Positions 8,362-16,970 are shown, counted from the stretch's first letter. The stretch: DNA of 64,000 bases from CAXWPM01 sp965206125 (GCA_965206125.1 CBDBIN010000046.1:992001-1056000); one strand, 5' to 3'. Notes: a model not told the origin generated them from the sequence alone. Numbers and translations are program-made.

Positions 8362-9300
8362 ATGAGATCAGGGCTCGCAATACCTCTGGGGTTGGCATTG
8401 TGTCTCGCTAGCGCGGCCCTCGCCCAGCAGGTTCCCGACAGGGACTTTCGCCCTCGGGTGACAAACCCGGCCTACGGTTCCGGGGAAGGGCCGATTGTCT
8501 GCCTGGACGAAGCGCACAGCAATTTCCATACGCTGGAAGGTCGATTCTGGGCGTTCGGCGAACTACTGCGGAGGGACGGCTACCGCGTGATTCCCAGCCG
8601 TGCGTCTTTCGCCCCTGATGCCCTGGGCGAATGCGACATCCTCGTAATTTCGAACGCTCAGCCGGGAGACCAGGGCTGGAATAACTATCCATACCCGACG
8701 CCGTCCGCCTTCGGTGGCGATGAAATCCAGGCGGTAGAGGAGTGGGTGCGCGCGGGAGGCAGCCTTTTGCTCATAGCCGACCACATGCCGCTCGCGGGTG
8801 CGGCCGCCGACCTGGCTGCAGCCTTCGACGTGGAGTTCACGGATGGATTTGCCGTCGAGACGATCGACGGCGAACCGGATCTGGCGCGACCGACGATCTT
8901 CCGTCTCGAGGATGAGACGCTCCGGATGCACGCGATCACCCGAGGTCGCGACGATGGAGAATCCGTTTCCAGCGTCCGATCATTCACGGGACAAGCCTTC
9001 CGGGCCCCCGAGTCGGCCGAACCGCTGCTCGTCCTGCCCGCAAATTTCATCACGTTGATGCCAAGGACCGCCTGGCAGTTTGACGACGCGACACGCCGCA
9101 TTGCGACGGGCGGGTGGCTTCAGGGTGCGGTCATGCCCGTCGGGCGGGGACGCGCTGCGTTTTTCGGCGAGGCTGCGATGTTCAGCGCTCAGGTCGCTGG
9201 CGCCGAGCGGACACCGATGGGGATGAACTCGCCGATGGCCGAACAGAACTATCAGTTTGCTCTCAACCTGATGCACTGGCTGTCCGGAATGCTCGACTGA
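8362..9300 (+). CDS. Secreted DUF4350-like protein (glutamine-amidotransferase-like fold)
   Basis: 312 aa from the ATG at 8362, with GGAGGG upstream. Residues 1-21 are a signal peptide (ALAQQ). The mature part shows CLDEAHSNFHTLEGRFWAF, then CDILVISNAQPG and VEEWVRAGGSLLLIADHMP, a Rossmann-like pattern seen in DUF4350 and ThuA-like domains that resemble class-I glutamine amidotransferases without the catalytic Cys. It ends at a region (NYQFALNLMHWL) typical of these proteins. Function unknown; possibly carbohydrate or envelope related (inference). Confidence 0.6.
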   Translation: MRSGLAIPLGLALCLASAALAQQVPDRDFRPRVTNPAYGSGEGPIVCLDEAHSNFHTLEGRFWAFGELLRRDGYRVIPSRASFAPDALGECDILVISNAQPGDQGWNNYPYPTPSAFGGDEIQAVEEWVRAGGSLLLIADHMPLAGAAADLAAAFDVEFTDGFAVETIDGEPDLARPTIFRLEDETLRMHAITRGRDDGESVSSVRSFTGQAFRAPESAEPLLVLPANFITLMPRTAWQFDDATRRIATGGWLQGAVMPVGRGRAAFFGEAAMFSAQVAGAERTPMGMNSPMAEQNYQFALNLMHWLSGMLD

Positions 9301-9378
9301 CTCCTTTTTTTGTTTGACCATGTCGGGCTGCTGGCCCAACATGTCGGACAACCCTCGAAACCGAGCAGCAATAAAGAG

Positions 9379-10014
9379 ATGATCCACAGCCGAACCATCG
9401 TCCTTGCCATGTTGTGCTTATTGTTTCCGTATACAATCTGTGCGCAGGTTGCGGGCGAGAGTGCGGAGGAGATCATGCGCCGGGAGGCGGCACTGGAGAT
9501 CGTGAGGCTTGCCGAAGAGGCGCGAATCGAAGAGGAGCTCTGGGAGACCCCCAGTCCGACAGAACCCGGAGTCCGCACGACAAGTTCACCCCTCGTCTTG
9601 AGCGCGGACGGGCCGGAGATGCTCTTTCGTGGAAGGCGGCTGGCCGGCTTCCTAAGAGAGGTCGAGCAGCTCCGCCTCGACGTGCGCGCGATGAGAGCTT
9701 TCCGGTACGCCCCCATGTCCGAGCCGTGGGCAATACGGGACCTGGCACGTCGTGCGAGGGACTTGGAAGAGATGGCGGACCGGCTTCTCGACTTCGTCCA
9801 GGACGGTTCCGACCCAGAGATCGAAGTCCTTCTGCCCGAAGAGGATCTGGCCGCATGTCTCAGACGTCTTTCGAGAGTGACGCGCCGATTGATCCCCCGA
9901 GTCGTCGCGCTCACGACCGGCGCCATACTCGACGTGAGCCTGTATCAGGACGTCGTCGCGTGTCTGGCTCAGATAAGGAGCATCGGCGCTCTGCTGCACG
10001 CCTCCACTGTCTGA
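9379..10014 (+). CDS. Secreted hypothetical protein, helical
   Basis: 211 aa from the ATG at 9379. Residues 1-22 are a signal peptide (LCLLFPYTICAQ). The mature protein is rich in Glu/Arg helices (REAALEIVRLAEEARIEEEL, RRARDLEEMADRLLDFV) and probably forms helical bundles. I recognise no family. The coding frame is intact and codon use matches its neighbours. An IS4 target duplication begins only 3 bp after the stop, so the insertion left this gene whole. The preceding 78 bp contain a small hairpin (CATGTCGGGC with GCCCAACATG). Confidence 0.5.
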   Translation: MIHSRTIVLAMLCLLFPYTICAQVAGESAEEIMRREAALEIVRLAEEARIEEELWETPSPTEPGVRTTSSPLVLSADGPEMLFRGRRLAGFLREVEQLRLDVRAMRAFRYAPMSEPWAIRDLARRARDLEEMADRLLDFVQDGSDPEIEVLLPEEDLAACLRRLSRVTRRLIPRVVALTTGAILDVSLYQDVVACLAQIRSIGALLHASTV

Positions 10015-10025
10015 ATAGTCCACAT

Positions 10026-11350
10026 CACTGCTGTCCGGACGTCGGAGGGCTAGAGCCCAGTAAGTGTTTGATTGGGAATGAATAACTCATGGTTTTGTTT
10101 GGTCTCGATTTGAAACGTTGCTCATCGATTTGCGACCCTGCGAGGAACTCAATCGCGGGAGGCATCGATGAACCTGGGAAAGCTGGTGTTCGCGCAAGTC
10201 ACACAACATCTGCCGCTGACAACGTTTCGACGGTGCGTGGCCCGGTACGCTGGAGAGCGCAAGGTGAAGAGCTTTTCCTGCCTCGATCAATACTTGTGCA
10301 TGGCGTTCGCTCAACTGACCTATCGGGAAAGTCTGCGCGACATCGAAGCGTGTCTGCGAGCGCAAGAAACCAAGCTCTACCACATGGGCATTCAGGGCCG
10401 AGTGTCGCGCAGCACGCTTGCCGATGCCAACCAAGTGCGCGACTGGCGCATCTACGCCGACTTTGCGCAGTCTCTGATCCGGATTGCTCGGCGTTTGTAT
10501 GCGGACGAACCGTTTGGCGTCGATCTGAAAGAGACGGTCTACGCCTTGGATGCCAGTACCATCGACTTGTGTCTCTCGGTGTTTTCCTGGGCACCGTTTC
10601 GCTCGGCCAAAGCGGCGATCAAACTGCACACGCTTTTGGACCTGCGCGGCAATATCCCTTCGTTCATCCATATCAGCGACGGCAAGCTTCACGACGTGAA
10701 TGTTCTGGACCTGTTGCTGCCCGAACCAGGAGCCTTCTACATCATGGACCGTGCCTACATCGACTTCCGCCGTCTCTACGGTCTTCACCAGGCAGGCAGC
10801 TTCTTTGTGACCCGAGCCAAGTCCAATCTCAAAGCCCGGCGCCGCTACTCTCATACCGTCGATCGGAACTCCGGATTGATCTGCGATCAGACCATCATGC
10901 TGACTGGCTTCTACACGCGCCAAGACTTCGAAGCGCCTTTGCGCCGCATCCGATTCAAAGATCCCAAAACCGGAAAGCGGTTGGTGTTCCTGACCAACAA
11001 CTTCACGCTGCCGGCAATCACTATCACCGAGCTTTATCGATGCCGGTGGCAGGTCGAGTTGTTCTTCAAATGGATCAAGCAGCATCTTCGTATCAAAGTT
11101 TTCTTTGGCACTTCCGAGAACGCTGTCAAAACTCAAGTGTGGATTGCTGTCTCCACTTACCTGCTGGTCGCTATCGTGAAAAAACGACTCCACATCTCGG
11201 CCAGCTTGTATGAAATGCTACAGATTCTGAGTCTGACCATGTTCGAACGAATCCCATTGGATCAACTACTTAACAACATCGCTACCGATGAGGATCTGTG
11301 CTTTTCGACTAATCAACTGAATCTATTCAACTAACGTCCGGACAGCAGTG
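10026..11350 (+). mobile_element. IS4-family insertion sequence, copy 1, intact
   Basis: 1325 bp bounded by perfect 17-bp terminal inverted repeats CACTGCTGTCCGGACGT (10026-10042 and 11334-11350). It is flanked by a perfect 9-bp target duplication AGTCCACAT (10017-10025 and 11351-11359). It contains one full-length transposase. The duplicated target and near identity with copy 2 indicate recent transposition. Confidence 0.93.
10168..11334 (+). CDS. IS4-family transposase (DUF4372 N-terminal domain), copy 1
   Basis: 388 aa DDE transposase. The N-terminal third (KSFSCLDQYLCMAFAQLTYRESLRD) matches the DUF4372 domain found on many IS4 transposases. Catalytic motifs include DASTID (first Asp), MDRAYIDF (second Asp) and the YREK signature YRCRWQVELFFKWIK carrying the catalytic Glu. 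The stop codon lies in the right inverted repeat. It differs from copy 2 by one residue (KARRRYS here, KARCRYS there), so both are probably functional. Confidence 0.93.
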   Translation: MNLGKLVFAQVTQHLPLTTFRRCVARYAGERKVKSFSCLDQYLCMAFAQLTYRESLRDIEACLRAQETKLYHMGIQGRVSRSTLADANQVRDWRIYADFAQSLIRIARRLYADEPFGVDLKETVYALDASTIDLCLSVFSWAPFRSAKAAIKLHTLLDLRGNIPSFIHISDGKLHDVNVLDLLLPEPGAFYIMDRAYIDFRRLYGLHQAGSFFVTRAKSNLKARRRYSHTVDRNSGLICDQTIMLTGFYTRQDFEAPLRRIRFKDPKTGKRLVFLTNNFTLPAITITELYRCRWQVELFFKWIKQHLRIKVFFGTSENAVKTQVWIAVSTYLLVAIVKKRLHISASLYEMLQILSLTMFERIPLDQLLNNIATDEDLCFSTNQLNLFN

Positions 11351-11415
11351 AGTCCACATCTGATTTAACACTTGTTATCAGTGCTCTTCGCTTGATTCGC
11401 CGTTAGTATCGAGTA

Positions 11416-13950
11416 GTGAAGATACTCAGGAAAACCAACTTCTTCGGGTTCCGCGCGAAACTGATCATCCTGTCTGGCATCGGCCTGTTTGCCCTCGTGA
11501 TCGGGACAGCGATGATCCAGGCACAGAATCCGGCTGCCGATATTCTCGGCACGCTACCGGTGATGATCGCGCTGGATGCGGATGAAGACGGGGAGCTGTC
11601 GTCTGGGGAGGTCGACAACGCGCCTAACACCCTCGTCTCCCTCGACGCGGACGAAGACGGGATGCTGAGTGCCGGCGAGCTGGCGCCGGAGATCGAGACC
11701 ATCGGCCGCGGCCGCCGCGGGCGTGGTGGTCGAGGGGTAGGTCGTGGTCGTGGAGGGCGTGCCGGACGTGCAGGGCGCGGTGGCCGCCCAGGACGCGGCG
11801 GACCCGGAGGCGGGTTTGGTGACGCGGGGATCCTGGACACGTTCCCGGTTATGGCCACTTTGGATGCCGATGGCGACGGCGCGCTGTCGGCCGCGGAAAT
11901 TGCCGATGCCTCCGCCGCGCTGATTCCCCTCGATGCCGACGGCGACGGCAAGCTGGTGGGTGGCGAGCTGGTTCCGGCCGGTGGGTTCGGCCGCGGCGGT
12001 TTGCGTGCGGGATTGGGCGGTCGCCGAGGTCCCGGCGGTCGGGGAGGTGTCGGTCGCGGTGGGCGGGGCGGAGACCCGAACGCCGTAAGGCTCGAGCCTC
12101 GAGAAGTCGATTCCGAGGACGGGACAGACTCAATACCGGAACACGCGACGTTCAACGAACTCGCCTACATGGGAGATGAGGTTCTGATCGACACGCACCT
12201 CACCGGCCTGGAGTTCGTCAAGTTCGTCGTCACCGATGTGGGAACTGACGAGACGAAGATCTACTTCATGAACACCAAGACCCATCGAGCCCATGGGGGG
12301 TTCTTGCAAGTGGCGGGATTGGGTGGTCGGGGCGGCCCCGGGTACATGATGGGCGTGCTGGTCTATCGTCCGCTCCTGACCGCGCCCAATGGGCAGCCGG
12401 GGTTGTACACGTTCGAATTCGAGCCTTTCGACTCGTACCCGTTCGATTTGGTTCAGATCGCCTACAACCTGCTCTCCGAATATGCGCCCGTGGTGCGCGG
12501 ACGGCTCGCCTACCATCCGATGCCTTCCGCCGTCGACCGCTACGAAGACGAGCGGGATACATATGAGGCAGCCGAGCTGACTGTCTTCCTGGACGAAGAT
12601 CTGTACACCGACATCGCTTTCCTGCCGCTCAATCAGGCGGAAGGGTTCGGCCGGTTGCGGCTGATGGAACTCGACGAGCGTCCCGGAGTCCGTGACGTCG
12701 TTCTCTACCGCAGTCTCCCGAATGAAATGCCGCGTGTCGCGGGAATCATCACGGCGTTCCGCCAGACTCCGTTGTCCCACGTCAACCTCCGGGCGGTGCA
12801 GGACAATGTCCCCAACGCGTACATCAAAGGTGTGGCCGAGAACGAAGAGATCCGAGAGCTGATCGGTAGGTACGTCTATTACAAGGTGGCGCCCGACGGC
12901 TACGAGATCCGCGAGGCGACCATCGCCGAGGTCGACAGCCACTTTGCCGACATCCGCCCGTCCGAGCCCCAGATCCCCGTACGCGACCTCTCGGTAACCC
13001 AAATCCGCACGTTGGATGAGATCGGGTTCGACGATTCGACGAGCACTGGCGTCAAGGCCGCAAACGTTGCGACTCTGGATACGATCGGGCTTCCCGACGC
13101 CGTCGTGCCGGATGGTTTTGCAGTTCCGTTTTACTTCTATGACGAGTTCATGAAGTCCAACGATTCTTACGAAAGAGCGGTGGCGATGCGCGGGATCGCC
13201 GATTTCGGGACGGACACCGAAATGAGGGAAAGGGAGTTAGCCGCGTTTCGCAGCGAGATCGAAGCGGGCGAGATGCCGGACTGGATGATGGATGCGCTCG
13301 ACGACCTTGCGAACGGGTTTCCGGAAGGGACGTCGATCCGCTTCCGTTCCAGTACGAACAACGAAGATCTTCCCGGGTTCAGCGGCGCAGGACTGTACGA
13401 CTCGTTCACGCATGATCCCGACGAAGGTCATATATCGAAGTCGATCAAGCAGGTGTTCGCAAGCCTCTGGAACTTCCGAGCCTACGAGGAGAGTGAGTTC
13501 TACCGCATCGATCACTTCGCCGCCGCCATGGGCGTGCTTGCCCATCCGAACTACTCGGACGAACTTGCCAACGGTGTGGCCGTGACCGAGGATATCGTCT
13601 ACCAGACGGGGAACCAGCTCGGCGGTCGCAGCTACTACGTCAACACGCAAGTGGGCGAGGACCTGGTCACCAATCCCGAGGACGAATCCATCCCCGAAGA
13701 GATCCTGTTGAGTCCGTTGAACGCCCGCAACGACCGGTTCGTGAGGTCTTCCAACCGCGTTGCGGACGGTGAGACACTTCTCGGCGCAAGGCATCGGACC
13801 GAGCTCCGACGCCACCTCACGATGATCCACAACGCGTTCCGCCGTTTCTACGGCCTGTCGCAGACCGATCAGTTCGCCATGGAGATCGAGTTCAAGATCA
13901 CTGCCGAAGGTGTACTCGCGATCAAGCAGGCCAGGCCGTGGGTGTACTAG
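11416..13950 (+). CDS. Secreted or membrane-anchored EF-hand / RG-rich / dikinase-like protein (phosphohistidine plus ATP-grasp)
   Basis: 844 aa, GTG start. Residues 14-36 form a signal anchor or signal peptide. Four EF-hand loops are seen at about 54-65, 77-88, 150-161 and 173-184 (DADEDGELSSGE, DADGDGALSAAE and similar). They are separated and followed by Arg/Gly-rich linkers at 98-137 and 190-220. A swivel phosphohistidine-like segment (TPLSHVNLRAV, His about 455) precedes a PPDK_N ATP-grasp: GVKAANVATLDTIGLP (546-560), IRFRSSTNNEDLPGFSGAGL (641-660), and the terminal IKQARPWVY. The PEP-binding TIM barrel of PEP synthase is absent. His-then-ATP-grasp order is like glucan water dikinases. 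The substrate is unknown; location outside the cytoplasm is inferred from the signal. Confidence 0.75.
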   Translation: MKILRKTNFFGFRAKLIILSGIGLFALVIGTAMIQAQNPAADILGTLPVMIALDADEDGELSSGEVDNAPNTLVSLDADEDGMLSAGELAPEIETIGRGRRGRGGRGVGRGRGGRAGRAGRGGRPGRGGPGGGFGDAGILDTFPVMATLDADGDGALSAAEIADASAALIPLDADGDGKLVGGELVPAGGFGRGGLRAGLGGRRGPGGRGGVGRGGRGGDPNAVRLEPREVDSEDGTDSIPEHATFNELAYMGDEVLIDTHLTGLEFVKFVVTDVGTDETKIYFMNTKTHRAHGGFLQVAGLGGRGGPGYMMGVLVYRPLLTAPNGQPGLYTFEFEPFDSYPFDLVQIAYNLLSEYAPVVRGRLAYHPMPSAVDRYEDERDTYEAAELTVFLDEDLYTDIAFLPLNQAEGFGRLRLMELDERPGVRDVVLYRSLPNEMPRVAGIITAFRQTPLSHVNLRAVQDNVPNAYIKGVAENEEIRELIGRYVYYKVAPDGYEIREATIAEVDSHFADIRPSEPQIPVRDLSVTQIRTLDEIGFDDSTSTGVKAANVATLDTIGLPDAVVPDGFAVPFYFYDEFMKSNDSYERAVAMRGIADFGTDTEMRERELAAFRSEIEAGEMPDWMMDALDDLANGFPEGTSIRFRSSTNNEDLPGFSGAGLYDSFTHDPDEGHISKSIKQVFASLWNFRAYEESEFYRIDHFAAAMGVLAHPNYSDELANGVAVTEDIVYQTGNQLGGRSYYVNTQVGEDLVTNPEDESIPEEILLSPLNARNDRFVRSSNRVADGETLLGARHRTELRRHLTMIHNAFRRFYGLSQTDQFAMEIEFKITAEGVLAIKQARPWVY

Positions 13951-13961
13951 CTCCCGTCCAT

Positions 13962-14363
13962 CTACAAGAACAAGTCCGCTGATACATTGAACAGCGTGGC
14001 CAGTGCCCTGGTATGCGCCTTGCTGATGGCACGCTTGCCGTTGATCACTTCGGAAGCGATCCCTTTCGATCGGAAGACCGGCAACAGGTCGATTTGCCTC
14101 AGACCCCGGACTTCCATCAGCTCTCTCAGCGCTGCATGAGGCGTTGCTGCCTTGAGCTGGTAGTGTCCCTCTTCAAAATCTTCGACAAGGCGGATCATCA
14201 ACCGCAGCAGCTTCTCTTCCTCCGGGGAAAGCTTGGTCCGCTTCACAAGACGACTGATCTCGGCAAGGATTCGCTCATTCTCCGTATCGGTCTCGATCAC
14301 TGCCGGCAGCGTCTTCGCCAGCAACTTTCCGTACCGTCGGGGGTCGATCGTGGATGTCGTCAT
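13962..14363 (-). CDS. higA: HigA-type antitoxin, HTH domain at the C terminus
   Basis: 133 aa. The C-terminal half holds a Cro/C1-type helix-turn-helix (ALRELMEVRGLRQIDLLPVF, then ASEVINGKRAISKAHTRALA), as in HigA proteins of the E. coli type. The N-terminal half is a helical toxin-binding region. Its ATG overlaps the toxin stop in an ATGA, so the toxin gene is first in the operon, the usual higBA order. It should neutralise HigB and repress the operon through the palindrome upstream of higB. Confidence 0.85.
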   Translation of the reverse strand: MTTSTIDPRRYGKLLAKTLPAVIETDTENERILAEISRLVKRTKLSPEEEKLLRLMIRLVEDFEEGHYQLKAATPHAALRELMEVRGLRQIDLLPVFRSKGIASEVINGKRAISKAHTRALATLFNVSADLFL

Positions 14364-14647
14364 TTCTTCCAGGCCTCTCGATCGTATTCCTTGTGTGTCA
14401 ATACATGTCTGACAAAGACGACTTGATGCCGGTAGTTGATCTCTGACACGAGTCGATATTTGTTGCCCTTGATGTTGAAGACAGTGAAGCGATCGACGAA
14501 GTCAGCATGGGGCAATACCTTTCGCAGCTCGGCCAGGTTTTTCCATCGGCTGCCACGGACCATTCGATACCAAACGTCGAGCGCGGGTTCCGCGTCCGGG
14601 TGAATCGCAGCGAATCGAGCGAGCGCCTTTCGGCTGATTACATGCAA
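14360..14647 (-). CDS. higB: HigB family toxin (RelE-like mRNA interferase)
   Basis: 95 aa from a TTG at 14647, giving a start HVISRKALARFAAIHPD that matches the canonical MHVISRK opening of HigB. AGAGGTGG lies about 9 bases upstream. An ATG at 14692 in the same frame would add 15 residues encoded by the operator palindrome and is less likely. Family features include AELRKVLPHAD, FNIKGNKYRLV and the C-terminal RHVLTHKEYD with the catalytic-region His and Tyr. It is expected to cleave mRNA on the ribosome. It overlaps higA by 4 bp. Confidence 0.87.
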   Translation of the reverse strand: MHVISRKALARFAAIHPDAEPALDVWYRMVRGSRWKNLAELRKVLPHADFVDRFTVFNIKGNKYRLVSEINYRHQVVFVRHVLTHKEYDREAWKK

Positions 14648-14665
14648 ATGCGAATCCACCTCTAG

Positions 14666-14682
14666 GTTCTCAAAATGAGAAC
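14666..14682 (-). promoter_or_regulatory. Candidate HigA operator
   Basis: GTTCTCAAAATGAGAAC is an inverted repeat with perfect 7-bp arms and a 3-bp spacer, 19 bp before the proposed TTG start of higB. Position and symmetry fit the autoregulatory operator of a higBA operon. Confidence 0.6.
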
Positions 14683-14827
14683 TCTTCGTCAAGGGCTCCC
14701 CTGCCCGTTCATCAATTTAAGGCCCATCGCCAACGTGCTGCGATGATTGGACGATTGCCGGAAGTGTCGACGAAAGCGATGATTCGGAAGTCGCCAAAAG
14801 CGGAACAATGCGGTAACTTCGCTCTTG

Positions 14828-14855
14828 AATAGGGACAGGCACCACTGTCCCTATT
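14828..14855. repeat. REP-like hairpin (family B), copy 1
   Basis: AATAGGGAC (14828-14836) and GTCCCTATT (14847-14855) form a perfect 9-bp stem with a loop containing AGGCACC. The same sequence type recurs at 16924, 23398 and, degenerate, at 32139. Here it lies between higB and a histidine phosphatase gene, about 35 bp before the latter's start. Confidence 0.7.
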
Positions 14856-14889
14856 TAAACGATGAACTGAAGGAGCAGGTACCGGTACC

Positions 14890-15516
14890 GTGATTCAGCG
14901 AAACATAGCCGCAGTTGCAGTCCTCCTGCTGACCCAACTCGCGCCGCACCTCTTTGCACAGTCCGAACCCACGAGGATCTTTTTCGTTCGGCATGGGGAG
15001 ACCGATCGGTCCACTTCTGAACGCCATCTGAACGAGATCGGCCGGCAACGGGCCGCGCTATTGATGGACACGCTTCGAGACGTGCCCCTGACCCACATCT
15101 ATTCGTCTCACACGAATCGGACGTTCGAGACAGTACTGCCGACTGCTCAATCGAAGAGCATGGGCGTCGTTCGTGCGCCGGGCATCGGAACCGAGATGGG
15201 AGGGGTGGAGATCACCGGGTCGGCCGCCTCGATACTGGCAGCGGAACCTTTGACCCAGCAGTTGCGTATTCTTCCTGAGGGCAGCAGCGCGCTCGTCGCC
15301 GGAAACAGCGACAACCTATACGCGATCATGGCAGGCTTGGGTGCGCGTGTCGGCGAGGGAGACTCACCTTGCGAAGAAGGGCACTCCTGCATCCCGTGCG
15401 AGACGGTGTCGTGCTTTCCTTCCACCATGCACGATCGGATGTGGTTACTGATCATTGGAGTCGAAGGAACCCGCGGGCCGATCCTGACATACTGGAGCTA
15501 TGGGCGACCCGACTGA
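14890..15516 (+). CDS. Secreted histidine phosphatase-like protein with altered active site
   Basis: 208 aa from a GTG at 14890 with GGAG about 12 bases upstream. Residues 1-23 are a signal peptide (LAPHLFAQ). The RHGE motif is intact (FFVRHGETDRS, His about 35). The second catalytic His of the family, normally in a GHS-type motif, is replaced by Asn in ALVAGNSDN (about 139). The C-terminal part has four close cysteines (161, 167, 170, 175). It may be a non-catalytic or altered-specificity periplasmic member (inference). It lies 21 bp upstream of the esterase gene and is probably co-transcribed with it. Confidence 0.72.
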   Translation: MIQRNIAAVAVLLLTQLAPHLFAQSEPTRIFFVRHGETDRSTSERHLNEIGRQRAALLMDTLRDVPLTHIYSSHTNRTFETVLPTAQSKSMGVVRAPGIGTEMGGVEITGSAASILAAEPLTQQLRILPEGSSALVAGNSDNLYAIMAGLGARVGEGDSPCEEGHSCIPCETVSCFPSTMHDRMWLLIIGVEGTRGPILTYWSYGRPD

Positions 15517-15537
15517 CCGGAACGAGGAGGCGGGGAC

Positions 15538-16455
15538 ATGCGCCATTCAATACTAGCGATGCTGACGGTGCTCCTGATAGCAGGTCTTGCACCCGCCCAG
15601 CAGCCCGACGACGTCAACCCGCCGTTTGAAGTCCCGTCGGGAGTCGAAATGCGGGCGGACCTGGTCTATGCGAGCCCAGGTGGGAGGGACCTCCATCTCG
15701 ATCTGTTCCTGCCTCCATCCCAAGACGAGCTCGCTCCAGCAGTCGTTTATCTGCACGGTGGCGGCTGGAGGGCCGGAAACAAACGTCAGTTCTGGCGCCA
15801 CGCCGCCCATATGGCGAGCAAGGGGTTCATCGGTGTGTCGGTGGAGTATCGATTGTCGGGCGAGGCGACGTTCCCTGCGGCCGTAGAAGACGCCAAGGCC
15901 GCCGTACGATGGTTGCGCGCCAACGCGAGCGAGCTTGGGATCGACCCGAGCCGGATCGGAGCGGCCGGTGGTTCTGCAGGGGGACATCTGGCGGCGATGC
16001 TCGGAACCACACCGGATGTCGAGAGATTTGAGGGTGACGGTGGCCATGCCGAGTTTTCCAGTAGGGTACAAGCTGTCGCCGGCTTCAATCCTGCTCTGGA
16101 TTTCTCCGGCATTGGTGCACGGGAAGCGGACCAGCGTGCGCTCTACGATTTCCTGGGTTCATCCTACCGGGAGAATCCGGATCTGTGGGTAGACGCATCC
16201 CCGGTCCATCATGTCGGAGAGGGATCTGCGCCCTTCCTGTTCCTGCACGGAACCGAGGACAGGACGGTCCCCTACCATCAGTCGGTCGAGATGCGTGACC
16301 AGCTCGATGCTCTGGGCGTGCGCGCTGAACTCTTCACAGCCGATGGTGCGCCACACGGTTTCTTCAACCGCCCGCCGTGGTATGCGCCGAGCCTCAAGGC
16401 CATGGAAGAGTTTTTCGTCGACGTGTTGGGAGGTGAGTCCAGCGATCAGCGCTGA
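15538..16455 (+). CDS. Secreted alpha/beta hydrolase (carboxylesterase, BD-FAE/HSL-like)
   Basis: 305 aa, ATG at 15538 after GAGGAGG. Residues 1-21 form a signal peptide. The oxyanion motif HGGGW is at 73-77 and the nucleophile elbow is GGSAGG (Ser about 146). The acid and His are supplied by LHGTEDRTVPYHQS and DGAPHGFFNRP near the C terminus, so the triad is complete. This pattern fits extracellular esterases acting on short acyl esters or acylated sugars. It follows the phosphatase-like gene closely. Confidence 0.83.
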   Translation: MRHSILAMLTVLLIAGLAPAQQPDDVNPPFEVPSGVEMRADLVYASPGGRDLHLDLFLPPSQDELAPAVVYLHGGGWRAGNKRQFWRHAAHMASKGFIGVSVEYRLSGEATFPAAVEDAKAAVRWLRANASELGIDPSRIGAAGGSAGGHLAAMLGTTPDVERFEGDGGHAEFSSRVQAVAGFNPALDFSGIGAREADQRALYDFLGSSYRENPDLWVDASPVHHVGEGSAPFLFLHGTEDRTVPYHQSVEMRDQLDALGVRAELFTADGAPHGFFNRPPWYAPSLKAMEEFFVDVLGGESSDQR

Positions 16456-16478
16456 GATTCCCTAACGCACACAGCATC

Positions 16479-16925
16479 ATGATCAAGATCAGTACCGACG
16501 CCACCGTGGTCGTCGCTCAGATAACGGCGTTCTCGCTACTCGTGCTTCTGAGTGATGTCCGTCGAGTGATCGCCGATCCATATCTCGGGGCGCTTGCAGG
16601 GGTTGGCATCGTCCTGCTGCTAGTCAGCCGCATGATGCTGGGTTCGAGATCCTACTCTCCGTTGTCACGACCCAGAAAATCCAGTGTCTTCCGCGAGAGG
16701 GGCATCTACCGGTACATTCGCCACCCCATTTACCTGTCGTTGATAACCCTCGGCCTGGCCTTGCTGTTGGCCAGTCCTACTGTTCCCGTCACCATCACGT
16801 ACGCCCTCGTGCTACTGATCACAAACATCCGGGCAGATCTGGAAGAAGGGCTTCTTGAAGAGAAGTACCCGGAATACCGGGAGTACAAAGCGCGTACGAA
16901 GAGATATATCCCGCTGGTCTTTTAA
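16479..16925 (+). CDS. Isoprenylcysteine carboxyl methyltransferase-like membrane protein
   Basis: 148 aa with four hydrophobic segments. The signature region is RGIYRYIRHPIYLSLI, followed by a late LLEEKYPEYREYKARTKRYIP segment, both diagnostic of the ICMT/PEMT/NnrU-like membrane methyltransferases. These transfer a methyl group from SAM to lipid or small-molecule acceptors; the substrate here is unknown. The stop codon overlaps a REP-like hairpin that may terminate transcription. Confidence 0.8.
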   Translation: MIKISTDATVVVAQITAFSLLVLLSDVRRVIADPYLGALAGVGIVLLLVSRMMLGSRSYSPLSRPRKSSVFRERGIYRYIRHPIYLSLITLGLALLLASPTVPVTITYALVLLITNIRADLEEGLLEEKYPEYREYKARTKRYIPLVF

Positions 16926-16954
16926 ATAGGGACATAAGGTGCCTGTCCCTATTT
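16924..16954. repeat. REP-like hairpin (family B), copy 2
   Basis: AAATAGGGACA (16924-16934) and TGTCCCTATTT (16944-16954) are perfect 11-bp inverted arms with the loop TAAGGTGCC. The hairpin begins at the stop codon of the ICMT-like gene and sits 16 bp before the methyltransferase start, so it may attenuate or separate the two. Confidence 0.75.
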
Positions 16955-16970
16955 AGGGGGGACTGAGCCA

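Noticed and set aside
10087..11213. Long open frames of 368 and 374 codons overlapping the IS4 transposase (also mirrored at 20386-21512)
   Set aside because: They are shadows of the transposase gene in other frames; their sequences show no motif, and identical copies occur only because the IS is duplicated.
11700..12090. RG-rich repeats in the dikinase-like gene as a possible minisatellite or CRISPR-like array
   Set aside because: Units vary in length and sequence and keep the reading frame; they encode a Gly/Arg linker between EF-hands, with no spacer structure.
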